Assembly: GCF_026914185.1 (NCBI RefSeq)
Contig: NC_070564.1
Coordinates: 6,696,001-6,760,000 of the forward strand
Direction: 5' to 3'
DNA: 64,000 bases
DNA from: Puccinia triticina
Lineage: Eukaryota; Basidiomycota; Pucciniomycetes; Pucciniales; Pucciniaceae
The notes under the pieces are model-generated. The model made no database searches. It saw only the letters and a program-made list of their open reading frames with translations, and was not told where the DNA came from. Numbering within the stretch: position 1 is the stretch's first letter; each line of letters begins with the position of its first letter. The translations under genes were made by a program, and so were the position numbers. Shown piece by piece: positions 34,114-45,577 of this stretch.

Positions 34114-34811
34114 TCCGGTGGCTCATTAACGCTCTCATATTTTCAAGTTTTAGCAACGTCCTGTCGCGGATGGCGGGGTATCCGAATATGTCCGGGGAGT
34201 ACTTCCACGGGGACATCACTCGGAATCGGCGCTGGAACCCGTACCCGGGCCCAGCGGGTATACCCGGCCCCGTCCCGACGGGCTGCAAAGCCCGCGGGGA
34301 CTGCGGACTTCACAAGAATGTCACAACCCATGTCCCGCTTTCCCTCCGCCCTATACACAGTCGTCCCTCTCCTTACCTCACGCGGCAGAGAAATTACTCA
34401 CCCACCAACAAAGGCTTTTCTGGACTGATCAAGCCAACACCATCAGCTGGTTGTACCCGCGTCAAGCATCATTCAGGATCAGCTTGCCGCCCAGGTTAGC
34501 TAAACAATTGGTTGGGCTTCTTTATTTATTTATTTATAAAGTCACCTGGATGGGCCTCTTTTGCTGTAAGAAAGAGGCTTATACACAGTTCAAATTTCAC
34601 AAAAAAAAGTAAAACAAAAGAACATGTCAAGAAAAAAAGCCACCAAACTTGACAAGAATACTGCAGGGCACATGTTTTGCTGTCCATATACAACAAACGG
34701 CAAGGCCTGGTACAATGTGATCTGGGACAGTTGTTAGTGGTGGGACTACCGCTTGACCAAGGGCTGTGGTTGAGTCCCAATAATCTGAGCTTTTTTATGG
34801 GTAAGCTCAAT
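34114..34811. other. intergenic with a GC-rich repeat fragment
   Basis: At 34200-34310 a GC-rich block of self-complementary CCCGGGCCC/GGGTATACCC and CCCGTCCCGACGGG units lies about 90-200 bp upstream of the small gene. It resembles GC-rich transposon ends elsewhere in the window. The rest is unremarkable. Confidence 0.5.
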
Positions 34812-34942
34812 GACCAGCCTAGAGAATCTGCCGTTGGACCCGCAGCAGGTACCTCCGGCACCCGCCCCGCACCCGCGCGCGGGTGCCGGGTGCGGGTACG
34901 GGTGCCTGGTTTTTGGGTAAACGGGTGCGGCACCCGGGTACC

Positions 34943-35763
34943 TGTGAGATTATAGCCCCAGACCCGCAGCAACCTCCGCGGAAGCTAGCGCGGTTAGACC
35001 AGACCCCCACGCAGCAAACCTTCAGAGAGCTCGCGTGGATAGACCCAAACCAAGCCCCAGCTGCACAAAAGGTAAGCCCCTCTAGCAGTCTAGCCAAAAC
35101 CCTAAACCCAAGCTATAGCTGACGGGAGCTGCACGGTCCCTTGTAGACACGGCACTCGCGACAGCAACCGCAAAGGAAAAAGGTAAAACAGACCACGCCC
35201 CCGGGTACGTAGCCGAGCAGAGATAAAGTTGATACGCACTACACGCTGACCAACTTTATACTCAACAGAACCCTTGCTCACCGTATTCGGGATAAGGCGC
35301 AAGAATTGCTTTTAGCCAGAATCACAGACAGCACCAACCAAGGTGAGCAGATCCCAGCCTCATGATCTAGCAAACAGAATAAAAGCTAAAGCAAAATAAA
35401 TTGCAATTACCACCACAGCTCCAGAAACCGCTCATCCGTATAGACAGGACAAGATCAAGTTATTCATATAACTGATCCCTGCAACGGTGAGTCAAAAGAA
35501 CCAGAACAAGAAATACAAACAGCAACCAAAGACAGACTTAACTAATGCGCACTTAATTGCACTAGACTCGCCAGACTCATTTTACTCCAGCGAAGTGCAA
35601 GCGCAAGCAACCAGGAGGCTTTACCTGACTCAGCTTAATCCCGTGCTGCTTTCAGGTAATTCTTCCCTTCTCACAAACTTCTCTCTCTTCATTTAAATCA
35701 CGTTGTAAATAGAAGAGAGATTAAAAGACAGAAATATATCTTTCAGTTGCTCCAAAATTTTCA
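34943..35763 (+). repeat. solo LTR (821 bp) with 5-bp target duplication
   Basis: It starts TGTGAG and ends TTTTCA, flanked by GTACC at 34938-34942 and 35764-35768. Excision rejoins the hAT element end (GGTACC-TGCCCAGGTACC), as in the sister copy. It contains no coding domain. The unrelated sequence and the 5-bp duplication indicate LTR-LTR recombination after insertion. Confidence 0.88.
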
Positions 35764-35835
35764 GTACCTGCCCAGGTACCGCCCCAGCTCCCCCGGATGT
35801 GGTGGAGTTTGGGTCGTCCAGACAAAGAGGCTACA

Positions 35836-36350
35836 GCATAGCCTCGTCGTCCGGGAGGAATCCCTTCCGGGGGACGAGGCTGTTGTAGCCTCGTCGTCCG
35901 GGAGGAATCCCTTCCGGGAGACGAGGCTGTTGTAGCCTCGTCGTCCGGGAGGAATCCCTTGCGGGAGACAAGGCTGTTGTAGCCGTCGTCCGGGAGACAA
36001 GGCTGTTGTAGCGTCGTCGTCCGGGAGGGATCCCTTCAGTGAGACGAGGCTGTTGCAGCCTCGTCGTCCGGATCCCTCGCGGAGGACAAGGCTACAACAG
36101 CCTCGTCTCCCGGAAGGGATCCCTTGCGGACGAGGAGGCTGTATCTCGTTGTCCGCAAGGGATCACTTGCGGACGACGAGTTGTAGTCTCGTCGTCCGCA
36201 AGTGAACCCTTGCAGACGACAAGATACAGCCTCGTCGTCCTCAAGGGATCACTTGCGAGCGACGAGGCTGTTGTAGCCTCGTCGTTCGCGGATCCCTTGC
36301 GGACGACAAGACTACAACAGCCTCGTCTCCCGGAAGGGATCCTTTCCGGC
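35836..36350. repeat. palindromic GACGAGG/CCTCGTC array in the hAT element
   Basis: The motifs GAGGCTGTTGTAGCCTC and TCCCTTGCGGACGACGAG alternate with their complements at roughly 45-60 bp spacing, so nearly every unit can fold on itself. Open frames here are repeat-encoded. Confidence 0.85.
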
Positions 36351-36507
36351 GGCACCCGCCGGCAGGTGCCGGGTACGGGTGCGGGTGCCTGTTTTTCAGG
36401 TAAAACAGGTGCGGCACCCGGGTGCCGCTGGCACCCGGGTCCAATGGCAGATTCTCTAGACCAGCCAACAACCACCCTTTTGTGGGGGCCTGGGGCTGCT
36501 ATCAGGA

Positions 36508-36680
36508 GATCAGCCAACAGCTGAAATTCTGTAGGCCCTCTGTTGGAAGATCAGCCAACAGCTGGCATTCTGCACGCCCGTGGTTGGCAAGTTCAGCCAA
36601 CAGCTGGCATTCTGTACGCCCGTGGTTGGCAAGTTCAGCTGACAGCTGGCATTCTGTGGGCCCACTGTTGGAAGATCCGC
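36508..36680 (+). repeat. 41-42 bp tandem repeat, about four copies
   Basis: Units begin at 36508, 36549, 36591, 36633 and (partial) 36674 with GATCAGCCAACAGCTGG or GTTCAGCCAACAGCTGG, followed by CATTCTG and a CGCCCGTGGTTGG segment. Confidence 0.88.
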
Positions 36681-37304
36681 CAACAAAAAACCCTGATACA
36701 TCCTGCTAGGATATTGGCCAGCCAAACTTCATGGTGGGGTTGGGGAGGGGGGGGGGTTGGGCTGGCGCAATTCATTACGTTGGCACCCAATTGACGGCAA
36801 CCTGTGGTGTAGACCCCACTAGCTCCAAACAGAGCTCCGGGTCAAGTTGATCCAAGCCAATGTGGATGCGGGGGTGGACTAAGTGCCCTAATCCGGGCTA
36901 ACGGGGCTGCAGATGCTGATGCTCTCAGGACAAGCCTGAGCTGGTTCTGGTTGGAGGTTGAAAATGGTATTGATGCCGTGGAAACGGCGTGAGCAACAAG
37001 CGTTTTGTGGCAGACGGGTCATCAAGAGGGTTGAGCCAAAGGCCGTTTTGTCAATTCCACGGGGACCAAAGGCCGTTTTGTGGAACTGAAGAACTTATAA
37101 CCAAGCACTCACAGAGCCTGATGTTGTTGGTTCCACAGAGCAGCTGGATCCCAAACTTAACACAAGCGTACCCTCCTTGGGGGAGCATAGCAACCTCTGA
37201 AGGAGGGACTTGCCTCTAAAGTTGCATGTCTTGCCCTACAGGATCAAGACAAATGGCAGGGAGGACCCTACGCTCCCCCATTTTCCCCAATACCTCCCTG
37301 TTTC
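36681..37304. other. intergenic between the two hAT elements
   Basis: No gene. It includes a G-run at 36746-36755 and a repeat remnant near 37155-37216 (CTTAACACAAGCGTACCCTCC ... GGAGGGACTTGCC), part of the AAGTCCCTC family. Confidence 0.6.
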
Positions 37305-37312
37305 CTCTTGAT

Positions 37313-38175
37313 TAGAGAATCTGCCGTTGGACCCGGGTGCCGCACCTGTTTTACCTGAAAAACAGGCACCCGCACCCGTACCTGGCACCTGCCGGTGGGT
37401 GCCGCGGGTGTACCGGCGGGTGCCGCCAGAAAGGATCCCTTCCGGGAGACAAGGCTGTTGTAGTCTTGTCGTCCGCAAGGGATCAGCGGACGATGAGGCT
37501 ACAACAGCCTTGTCGCTCGCAAGTGATCCCTTGCGGACAACGAGGCTGTATCTTGTTGTCCGCAAGGGTTCACTTGCGGACAACAAGGCTGTATCTTGTC
37601 GTCCGCAAGGGTTCACTTGCGGACACAAGACTACAACTTGTCGTCCGCAAGTGATCCCTTGCGGACGACAAAATACAGCCTCCTCGTCCGCAAGGGATCC
37701 CTTCCGGGAGACGAGGCTGTTGTAGCCTCCTCCTCCGCGAGGGATCCGGACGACGAGGCTACAACAGCCTCGTCTCACTGAAGGGATCCCTCCCGGACGA
37801 CGACGCTACAACAGCCTCGTCTCCCGGAAGGGATTCCGCCCAGACGACGAGGCTACAACAGCCTCCTCTCCCGGAAGGGATTCCTCCCGGACGACGGCTA
37901 CAACAGCCTTGTCTCCCGGAAAGGATTCCTCCCGGACAACGAGGCTACAACAGCCTCGTCCCCCGGAAGGGATTCCTCCCGGACGATGAGGCTATGCTGT
38001 AACCTCTTCGTCTGGAAGACCCAAACTCCGCCGCATCCGGGGGAGCTGGGGCGGTACCTGGGCAGGTACCCGGGTGCCGCACCCGTTTTACCCAAAAAAC
38101 AGGCACCCGTACCCGCACCTGGCACCCGGGCGCGGGTGCCGGGTACCTGCCGCGGGTCCAACGGCAGATTCTCTA
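37313..38175. mobile_element. hAT-type element with palindromic array (863 bp)
   Basis: Ends TAGAGAATCTGCCGTTGGAC and its complement ...GGCAGATTCTCTA, flanked by a perfect 8-bp duplication CTCTTGAT (37305-37312, 38176-38183). It has the same internal layout as 34820-36458 but reversed: GC-rich CACCCG zone, then an array of GGACGACGAGGCTAC / GTAGCCTCGTCGTCC units, then a second CACCCG zone. Non-autonomous. Confidence 0.88.
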
Positions 38176-38589
38176 CTCTTGATTCATCCCACGCCCTTTG
38201 CACCACCATTGGAATGGCAAGCTTCTTAGCTTATTTTTGCCCACTTCAAACTCCCCCATATTCATCCCCCCTGGCAAGAAACATCCTGTAAATCTTTTTA
38301 CATGGAAGATTTCGTGACCAATCCCCCCCTTCAAGACCGCGCAGGCTCAGGGAATTTCAAATTTTGAGCCCAAAAATGCCTGGATCACCACTCCAGAACC
38401 ACTTCAGGGCAGGAGGAGTGGGCTAGTAATCATGGGGGCCAGTTGGGTAAAAAATGGTGAAATGGAAGCTGAGATTGCAGGCTACAAGTCTGTCTACTCA
38501 GATATTTTTTAAACTAAAAACTACAATTTTAAAAACATTTTGAAAAGAAAATAGGTGTTTTTTGCCAGAAATTCTTGAGTCTGTAGGGC

Positions 38590-39335
38590 CAATGGTGTGA
38601 CTTGAGAGGTAAGCCTCTCCTTTGGAGGCGCTTTGCGCCTCCTTGGACAAACTTAGCGAAGTCCCTCAATTGGAGGCGTGCAAGCGCTGTCGCGAAGCAA
38701 CCCTCCGAAGGAGGGACTTACACCCTACCTTGCAAAACAGTAGGCAGCAGAAGGGTGTTTTGGACCTTTTGTTATGTTTTGTTCTGTAGCAGTTACACAA
38801 ACATACTTGAGGCCAAGTGAGCTACCCCAAAAGATGTGCAAGAAGCATGGCTCTCTGCTCACATTTTTCCTATATTTTTAACACCCAAACCTGATTTTTA
38901 AATAATTATCCAACACAAGGCATTTGACTGCCTTCTTGCAAGTGCTAGCAGATGTTTTGGTGCATGTTTTTCTGATTTCTGACAGCTGAACTCCACCTTC
39001 TTGATAATCACACACATTGGGTTGCACATTTGTATTGGTCTGTCAGACTCAAGGGATGTTGTACATAAGACCATCTTTGGCATGTGCCAAAGTATGGATT
39101 TACCCAAGGACATTTCTGTCTCCTCAGATTTTCAATACCTTTTACCTGAGTTGAGATATAAACAGTTGAATGTTTTGAAAATTTTCCCCAGCCAAATGGG
39201 ATTTCTGCTGCCTACTGTTTTGTGAGGTAGGGCATAAGTCCCTCCTTCGGAGAGTCGCTTCGCGACAGCGCTTGCGCGCCTCCGGTCGAGGGACTTATAA
39301 GTTCGCTCCTCGGAGAGACTGTTAAGCTCGGTCGG
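38590..39335. mobile_element. foldback element of the AAGTCCCTC family next to CPA1
   Basis: Left arm 38652-38755 and right arm 39190-39300 are inverted copies over more than 100 bp. Shared blocks include GCAAGCGCTGTCGCGAAGC, CCTCCGAAGGAGGGACTTA and CAAAACAGTAGGCAGCA. Each arm also contains its own smaller hairpins. The outer right end (GAGACTGTTAAGCTC) lies about 215 bp upstream of the CPA1 start codon. Outer borders are approximate. Confidence 0.75.
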
Positions 39336-39385
39336 ATCCACGATCCCGCTCGCCAGTACATACCCCCGGCGTGTCCGGCTAGAAG

Positions 39386-39460
39386 ATGGCGCAGCCGCAG
39401 TTATGCATGTATCTACAGGGAATGGTACATACATGCATACCAAAACATAAACTGGATTGA
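39386..39460 (+). CDS. short upstream reading frame before CPA1 (24 codons)
   Basis: ATG at 39386, stop TGA ending at 39460, 89 bp before the CPA1 ATG. Fungal CPA1/arg-2 messages normally carry a 24-25 residue uORF (arginine attenuator peptide) in this position. The length is right, but the peptide lacks the conserved DY-x-SDH-x-W core, so it is not recognisably that peptide. It overlaps a second short frame at 39403-39450. It may be chance or outside the mRNA. Confidence 0.2.
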   Translation: MAQPQLCMYLQGMVHTCIPKHKLD

Positions 39461-39549
39461 TTAAGTTTACCGTCTCCAACAAAATCCAATCCCATTCTCG
39501 CAGAAACATTCTCTTTTACTTTTGTGCTTAACTCTCAAACCGGCCTATC

Positions 39550-41359
39550 ATGCGCTCCCACCTACTTCCTCTCCGCTCCCCACTCAAGCTGGCCTCATTG
39601 AGGCCTGCATGTCGTTCATTCGCTACGGCCAAGCCCAATATCCCACTGAAGCCGTGTGTTGACTCGGATAACTGCGCCTTCCAGGAGCCATCTACCGACG
39701 GCAGGCCGGCTTCACTGCATTTCAAGTCTGGACATGTCTTCACCGGTCGGTCCTTTGGAGCTCCAGTTTCGACCTTTGGTGAAGCTGTCTTCACCACCTC
39801 CACCACCAGGTAAGTCCGTTGATCACTCACTCCTGCTCGATCGCCTTGAGCTAAAATGTCCGTTTTTCTTGCCTCATTGCAGTTACCCCGAGTCCATGAC
39901 AGACCCGTCCTACCGATCGCAAATTTTGGTCTTCACAACTCCCATGATCGGCAACTATGGAATCCCTCCCAACGTCCTCGCTACCTCACCCACCCCAGTT
40001 CCTTCTTCCCCGGACCTTTTCCTTGAATCCGACCGAGTGCAATGCTCAGGGGTCGTCGTTGCTGAGCTGGCCGACCGATTTTCGCACTATCAAGCCATGG
40101 AGTCGATCAGTAACTGGTGCCATCGCTTCGGTGTACCCGGCATCACCGGCGTGGACACTCGTGCTATCACCTCCCTTCTCCGGCAACAAGGCAGCACGTT
40201 GGCTAAGATTGCTGTTGGCGATGGCCACCAAACCCCTGTCACACCTGACCAATACTGGGACCCCAGTGGAATCAATCTGGTAGCCGAGGCCTCGACCAAG
40301 ACACCCTACACCCTCAACCCCACCAGTCCGATCTCAATCGCCATGCTTGACTTTGGCGCCAAAGCCAACATTGCTCGTTCCCTTGTCAAACACGGTGCCG
40401 CTGTGACCGTTCTCCCTTGGGATACTCCCGCTTCATCAATCATCGGCAAGTATCATGGTCTCTTCTTGAGCAATGGCCCAGGTGACCCCAAACATGCTGT
40501 GGCAGCTGTAGAGACCGTCCGAACAGTCATGAACGATGCGCCCAACATGCCCGTCTTCGGCATTTGCATGGGTAAGTCGCTTTGCATAGATGCTTACCGC
40601 ATTCTCTCACCGTTATCGAGTTTCTCACTTTTTTGTTCGCCCAGGTCACCAAATCATCGGTCTTGCTGCCGGTCTGCAAACTTACCGTATGCGTTTCGGT
40701 AACAGAGGTCACAATCAACCCGTCCTGGCACTAGCCAACTCAGGGTCTATCCAAGCCGGCAGGGTTTTCATCACCTCCCAGAATCACCGTCAGTTTAATA
40801 TCTTGACTGGGGCAAAGGCCGCAAAACTGAATCTTCTCTTTATTTCCCAGAATATGCGATCGAGCTAAAGGATCCGTTCCCTGAAGGATGGGAACCGTTC
40901 TTCATCAAGTACGCCCTCGATCATCTTCCACCCTGAACAGCCTGCAGTTTGACCAACTCTCGTGATTTCTCATTTGTTCCAGCTGTAATGATTCTTCAGT
41001 TGAGGGAATCAAATCTACTGAAGGCAGTGGTCGTAAAGTATGGGGGTACGTTTGTATTTCCTTCCACCCAACGCATTCATTCATGAGCCTAACCCTTGCC
41101 CTCTTCTTGTAGAGTCCAATTCCATCCTGAAGCAGCTGGTTAGTTGATCAGATCCCTCCCAGCTTACCTTTTTCAGAGCAAACTGACGCTTCCTTTTTTT
41201 TCTCTCTCAGGTGGCCCACTGGACGTCATGGAGATGTTTGTAAGTTGATTTCTTCGACGTCATCGTGTTACTTTAGTGACTGATGTGAGCTTCTCTTTGC
41301 ACTTGCAGAAAGATTTCGTTACGCAATGTTCCACGACTTCCGTTCCTCTTTCATCTTGA
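39550..41359 (+). CDS. CPA1: carbamoyl-phosphate synthase, arginine-specific small subunit
   Basis: Eight exons in consistent phase: 39550-39809, 39883-40571, 40645-40788, 40851-40908, 40983-41045, 41113-41138, 41211-41239 and 41309-41359 (1320 nt, 439 aa). Residues 1-30 are Arg/Ser/Ala-rich (HLLPLRSPLKLASLRPACRS), consistent with a mitochondrial presequence. The N-terminal CPSase domain contains HFKSGHVFTGRSFGA, ILVFTTPMIGNYG and GVDTRAITSLLR. The C-terminal class I glutamine amidotransferase domain has LSNGPGDP, the nucleophile Cys in FGICMGHQ (rebuilt across intron 2), and the His/Glu pair in VQFHPEA. The enzyme hydrolyses glutamine and passes ammonia to the large subunit for arginine synthesis. 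Two exons are only 26 and 29 nt. A foldback transposon ends about 215 bp upstream. Confidence 0.95.
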
Positions 41360-42624
41360 AAAGCATTACTTGTCTGCTTATTTACCACAAAAGATTCCCC
41401 ATCGCATCGTTTCTCATGATCTATTAGTCTTCTTTAGTACCCTATTTCTTTTGACTCTTCGTCTTTTCTTCTATCGTCATCGTCATCTTGCATCAATCCC
41501 CAACGATTTTCTTTTTTACTCGAAATATATCTCAAGATATACCCTTATGCTATACCGATTTGATCCTTGATTTGCCCCTCGAGTCAAGTCCTAACTTTGT
41601 TGGATTTTCTATGGCATGTGCATGGATTTGTTCTTAACTGAGCTTGAAGTGGCGGGTAAAGGTCAGCCGGACTGAGCTAAGTCTTCTGTCAACAAAACCG
41701 ACTGTCCCCCTGCAGTGTGTAACCCCCTGAGCACTTGAGCAAGACACGATGACCAGTGCGGTGACGATGGTTAGACATGGATGGCTTGTTTGTGTGTGTG
41801 TAGTTTATGTTTTGGAAACTGTTGATGTTTTTTAACCCATGATATGATTATTTTGATTATTATTATTTTGGTAGTTGTAAGGGTGTAAATTTAACAAACT
41901 TGGATGAATCATGAATCAACAGTGCCCCAACACAGCCCTTTGGACTGTTTTGATGCCAAAAATAGATAATCCCTCACATTGTGTATTTTTACGGTTTATT
42001 GCTGTTACTTGGTGTATCACACAGCAGTTTCAAAAAAGGATGGCAATGGGGTCACATATTTACAAGTATGTATGGATTTTCCCTCAATGATATCTAAGCT
42101 AGCTGATTTTCATGAACCTGATGCAGAAATTCTCAGCAGTTCAATATATTGTCTTTTGAAGTCAAGAATGCTTGGATGTTTTCTCAATTTTTCTGGTTTT
42201 GCCATGTACTTAAATTTATCTTAAACTTCACACCAAATTGTAGAAACCACCCTTAACTTCAAACCTTGAGATTGACTTCCGCAAGGGATGTCCTTGTGTA
42301 ATGACCCAGCACTTGGTCAGCCCCTCCTTGCTCACCCCAGGGCAACAGCCAATGGTCATGGGAAGTAGCTGGCAGGGTCAAGAAGGTGCTCCGGCTCTGA
42401 AATTCTGTACATGAACTTGGTTTTTCTCCAACCCAACTTCTACTAGTAGACCACCTAATGGAGGACATTGGATCCGGGGGTGAATTTGGCCTGGGGACTA
42501 ATCTGACATCTGTCAAGATCACCTCATAGAAAGCATATAAAAAATATGGATTGGACCTTGGTCAGAAAACAGAGCAATTGAGAAATTACCCAACCTTTTT
42601 TCAAAAGATGATATGAATTGCACA
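41360..42624. other. intergenic, nothing recognised
   Basis: CPA1 3' flank, then AT-rich DNA. Open frames are short and lack domains. Confidence 0.6.
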
Positions 42625-43211
42625 CACTCAAAAACAATGTCAAGCAAGTGCCACCGGTTGACATGAGACATACTCCTGTGTAAATTCCATTCTACCTCTG
42701 CTCAAGCAAACATCAGTATTTTTTGCACAGTAATTGTACATCATGCAGAGTTATGATGAATTTTGGACTTGGAGCCGGAGGGAAGAGTGAAAAACAAGCC
42801 TGAGGAAAAAAGCTTGAGATGGAGAAAAAAACAAAGAAGCCCTCAAAGAGGGCTAAGCTGCTAGTTTGTGAGAGGGAAAAATGCTCTCACTACAAGAGAC
42901 TCAAGGGTCTCAGGGAAAAGGCGCAGGAACTGATGGTATTTTGATTATCCAGATGAGCAGACTTTGTAGCTATTACAACCAAGGGAAAAGTTGTGGGCAG
43001 AAGGTGAACAAGCATATTCATCTGGAGGGAGGAAAAAAAGAGTGACAGATGTGTGAAAGGGAGAGAAATGGACCCCAGGCAGTTGCAGTTTCAACAAGTT
43101 ATCATGCATTGAAGCTTGGCCAAAGGCAGCCTATGACAAATGTTCCTCACCAGATTCCTTAGAGTTCTCACGTGTCAACTGGTGGCACTTGCTTGAATTT
43201 TTCTTGTAGTG
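42625..43211. mobile_element. CACTA-type non-autonomous element (587 bp)
   Basis: The left end CACTCAAAAACAATGTCAAG and right end CTTGTAGTG are inverted, with matching subterminal GCAAGTGCCACCGGTTGACA and TGTCAACTGGTGGCACTTGC. It is flanked by ACA on both sides (42622-42624, 43212-43214). CACTA ends and a 3-bp duplication fit the EnSpm/CACTA superfamily. No transposase. Confidence 0.85.
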
Positions 43212-43643
43212 ACACTCATAACCAAATCTGATGATTGGAGGACAGATAGACCTCATCACATGCAAAGAATACTGTCAATGGAGAGAACTATGTGGAAATG
43301 GGAGGGGCAACTGCAAAAGGGAATATGATGGGTCCTGGTAATAGGTATTGATCATATGTTGCAGCTGCACAGTCAAAGTTTGACAGTAGCATCAAATTGA
43401 GTAGTAAAGCTTAACATGTGAGGCAATTCTGTGACCCCCTTGCCAGAATTTTTTGAAGCTGCTCTATGATATGTGGCAGAAATATAAACAGACACATATC
43501 AAACCTGTTTTGCCCATGTGAGTGTGAATCAGGTTTCAGAATTCTCACTGTATTCCTATCTATACTAGTGTGAAGCCTATTCCAAGAATATCCACAATCA
43601 CACCTCTTCCCACAGATTTCACTTGATTTAATTTGACTTGATC
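43212..43643. other. intergenic, 5' flank of the stop-interrupted ORF
   Basis: No gene or repeat recognised. Pyrimidine/A-rich sequence just before the ATG at 43644 could be promoter. Confidence 0.5.
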
Positions 43644-45212
43644 ATGGGAAACATAAAATTGTTTGTAATTGCACCATATTATTTGATGCTTTACAACCAA
43701 GCACATCTTCTAGAAAAATCCCATTCTTCTCAAGTTCCCAACTCAAACTGGATGAATGATCTTCATATAGATGATTATTTGAAAAACCCCTTGGGTTTCT
43801 CTGAGACTATGTCTCTGAACAAAGATTCACAACTCTCTGTGCTAAACTTCAATTTTCCAGATATTCATGAAGAGGAAACAGACAGAATTTATCACCATCA
43901 GAGCATCCCTGGTGAAATTTTCTTTGGAACACATGAATTACCCACACTATATCTTGATCATGAACTCCAAATTCCTAGCCAAATTCTTTCTCATGAGCTT
44001 CTCATCCCTTGTGATAACCACTGCACTCAACCAGCCAAGTTCAAATCAAATGAACTGATGAACAGACAGAACAAGATCAATTCTTCACCACAGAAAATGC
44101 AATTGGACCTCAAGGAGAGTCACCAAAAGGATAAATCTTATGTCATGGAGCAAAATACCTCAATTAAAAAACCTTATGTGCCAAGAACAAATGGAGAAGT
44201 AGAAGAAAGAGGTGTAATCTCACCTGGAATTTTTCCCACACAAGACATAGGATCCAGCAATTGTTTAACCAGATTAAGCAGTGTTGAGAATTTGATTTAT
44301 CATGGAGAATTACCTGAAGACAATACAGAACAAGATGGCAATTTTTTGGATAATTCCCCTGGTAGTCCATTACATACCTATAAATCAGCATTACAACCCA
44401 ACCAATTCTTCTGGATTCCAAAGAAAGATGTTAATGAATTCCTGATCAAAACTGGTGAAGTTTGGTTCAGCCATAAAGAAACACGGAGACTTGGAAAACT
44501 GTTGTTGATTTTATCAATCTCAAGATTAGACTTTAATGAATATTCTACCTACACTGAAACAATGATGAAATTCAGAAAAACACTTGCCTTGTGGTTCAAG
44601 TCAGAAATATCAAGTGAAGAATAAAAAATCTTTGATACAAGTCATCTTGTAAAGAAGTGCAATCACATTCTTGAATATGTTTCAAATATCACCAAAATCT
44701 CAGCTTTCCTCATGATCAGCTATATGCATGTATTTGGGGAGCATACTGGTGAAACATTGAAAAAAGAAGATGTGAATGGGGTCTTGAAATTCCTGAAAGA
44801 TATTTGGGAACATGGTAAAAAGGATTGTGAGTCCAAAAAGAATACAAAAATTGACTACATAAGTAGGATGAAAAGTTACACTTCACCGGACACTGAAATA
44901 CCTAGAGGCTGGGAGAGAGGTTCTGGTATTTGGTATTTCACTTCAAAAGACCTTTTCAAATATTGGAGCCAAAAATTTTGGGAAAGGAATGAAAACAAAC
45001 AGATGTATTATGACAGTGATTTGAAATTTAGAAAAATGGTTGAACTTCTCAGAGATAAATTGAAGCCTGAAATAGATACAAGTTCTACCCTGGAAACATC
45101 AGAAATTGATCCAGGTCTTTCAGAATTCTATTTTCCCATGAATCAAAGCAATAAAAGAAGGAGAAGAAAACTCTACCCTACCAAACCAGAAATTAATAAA
45201 TACATGAGTTAA
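43644..45212 (+). pseudogene. lineage-specific hypothetical protein, interrupted by one in-frame stop
   Basis: Two long open stretches (43644-44621 and 44625-45212) are in the same frame and separated only by TAA at 44622-44624. The coding character continues without a break across it (FKSEISSEE, stop, KIFDTSHLVKKC). Together they would make about 520 residues without an intron. The first ~20 residues (MGNIKLFVIAPYYLMLYNQA) are hydrophobic and could be a weak signal peptide. The middle is acidic and polar. The C-terminal third looks helical, with RRLGKLLLILSISRLDF and GVLKFLKDIWEH, and a Trp/Phe-rich IWYFTSKDLFKYWSQKFW, ending basic (NKRRRRKLYPTKP). I do not recognise the family. It may be a secreted or lineage-specific protein newly inactivated, or have a short unspliced intron over the stop. 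Confidence 0.55.
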
Positions 45213-45428
45213 TTCAAAGCCATACTCTTTGAATTGACAGGTAGAGTAGCATCAAATCTGGATCAAACATCCTGTGGTCCATATGAAGTAAAGAGCTTTT
45301 TACTTCTGGTAGAATTTATATGCAACATTCATCAATAAATCAGACTATTTTTCATCCCATTGCAATTCAGATCAACCAAAAATTATTTATTTTTTCAACA
45401 TAAAGCTGTCCTTTTATTCATGAACTCA

Positions 45429-45577
45429 GGCCCCGTTTGGAGCCAATATAATCCGGGTGATGTATGATTTTTTTGCCTGACATCCTATGTGACATCTGAT
45501 CAGGTCCGCCAAAACTTGATCAGATGTCACAAAATTCCAGATTATATTGCGCAATTATATTGGCTCCAAACAGGGCC
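45429..45577. mobile_element. 149-bp PIF/Harbinger-type MITE
   Basis: Ends GGCCCCGTTTGGAGCCAATA and TATTGGCTCCAAACAGGGCC, flanked by TCA on both sides. It shares the GGCCC-GTTTGG end with the elements at 27632, 56544 and 59875 but has its own interior. Confidence 0.85.

Larger units (their letters stand above)
34820..36458. mobile_element. hAT-type element with palindromic array, split by a solo LTR
   Basis: The left end TAGAGAATCTGCCGTTGGAC and right end TCCAATGGCAGATTCTCTA are inverted repeats, flanked by a perfect 8-bp duplication GACCAGCC (34812-34819, 36459-36466). An 8-bp duplication with TAGAG ends fits hAT. Subterminal zones are GC-rich CACCCG/CGGGTG alternations. The core is a reiterated palindromic array. 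A solo LTR (34943-35763) is inserted near the left end; without it and its 5-bp duplication the element is about 813 bp. No transposase. It is related in opposite orientation to 37313-38175. Confidence 0.85.

Noticed and set aside
35747..36524. Long Arg/Ser-rich open frames
   Set aside because: Encoded by the palindromic array of a hAT-type element. Equivalent frames appear in the inverted copy at 37236-37778.
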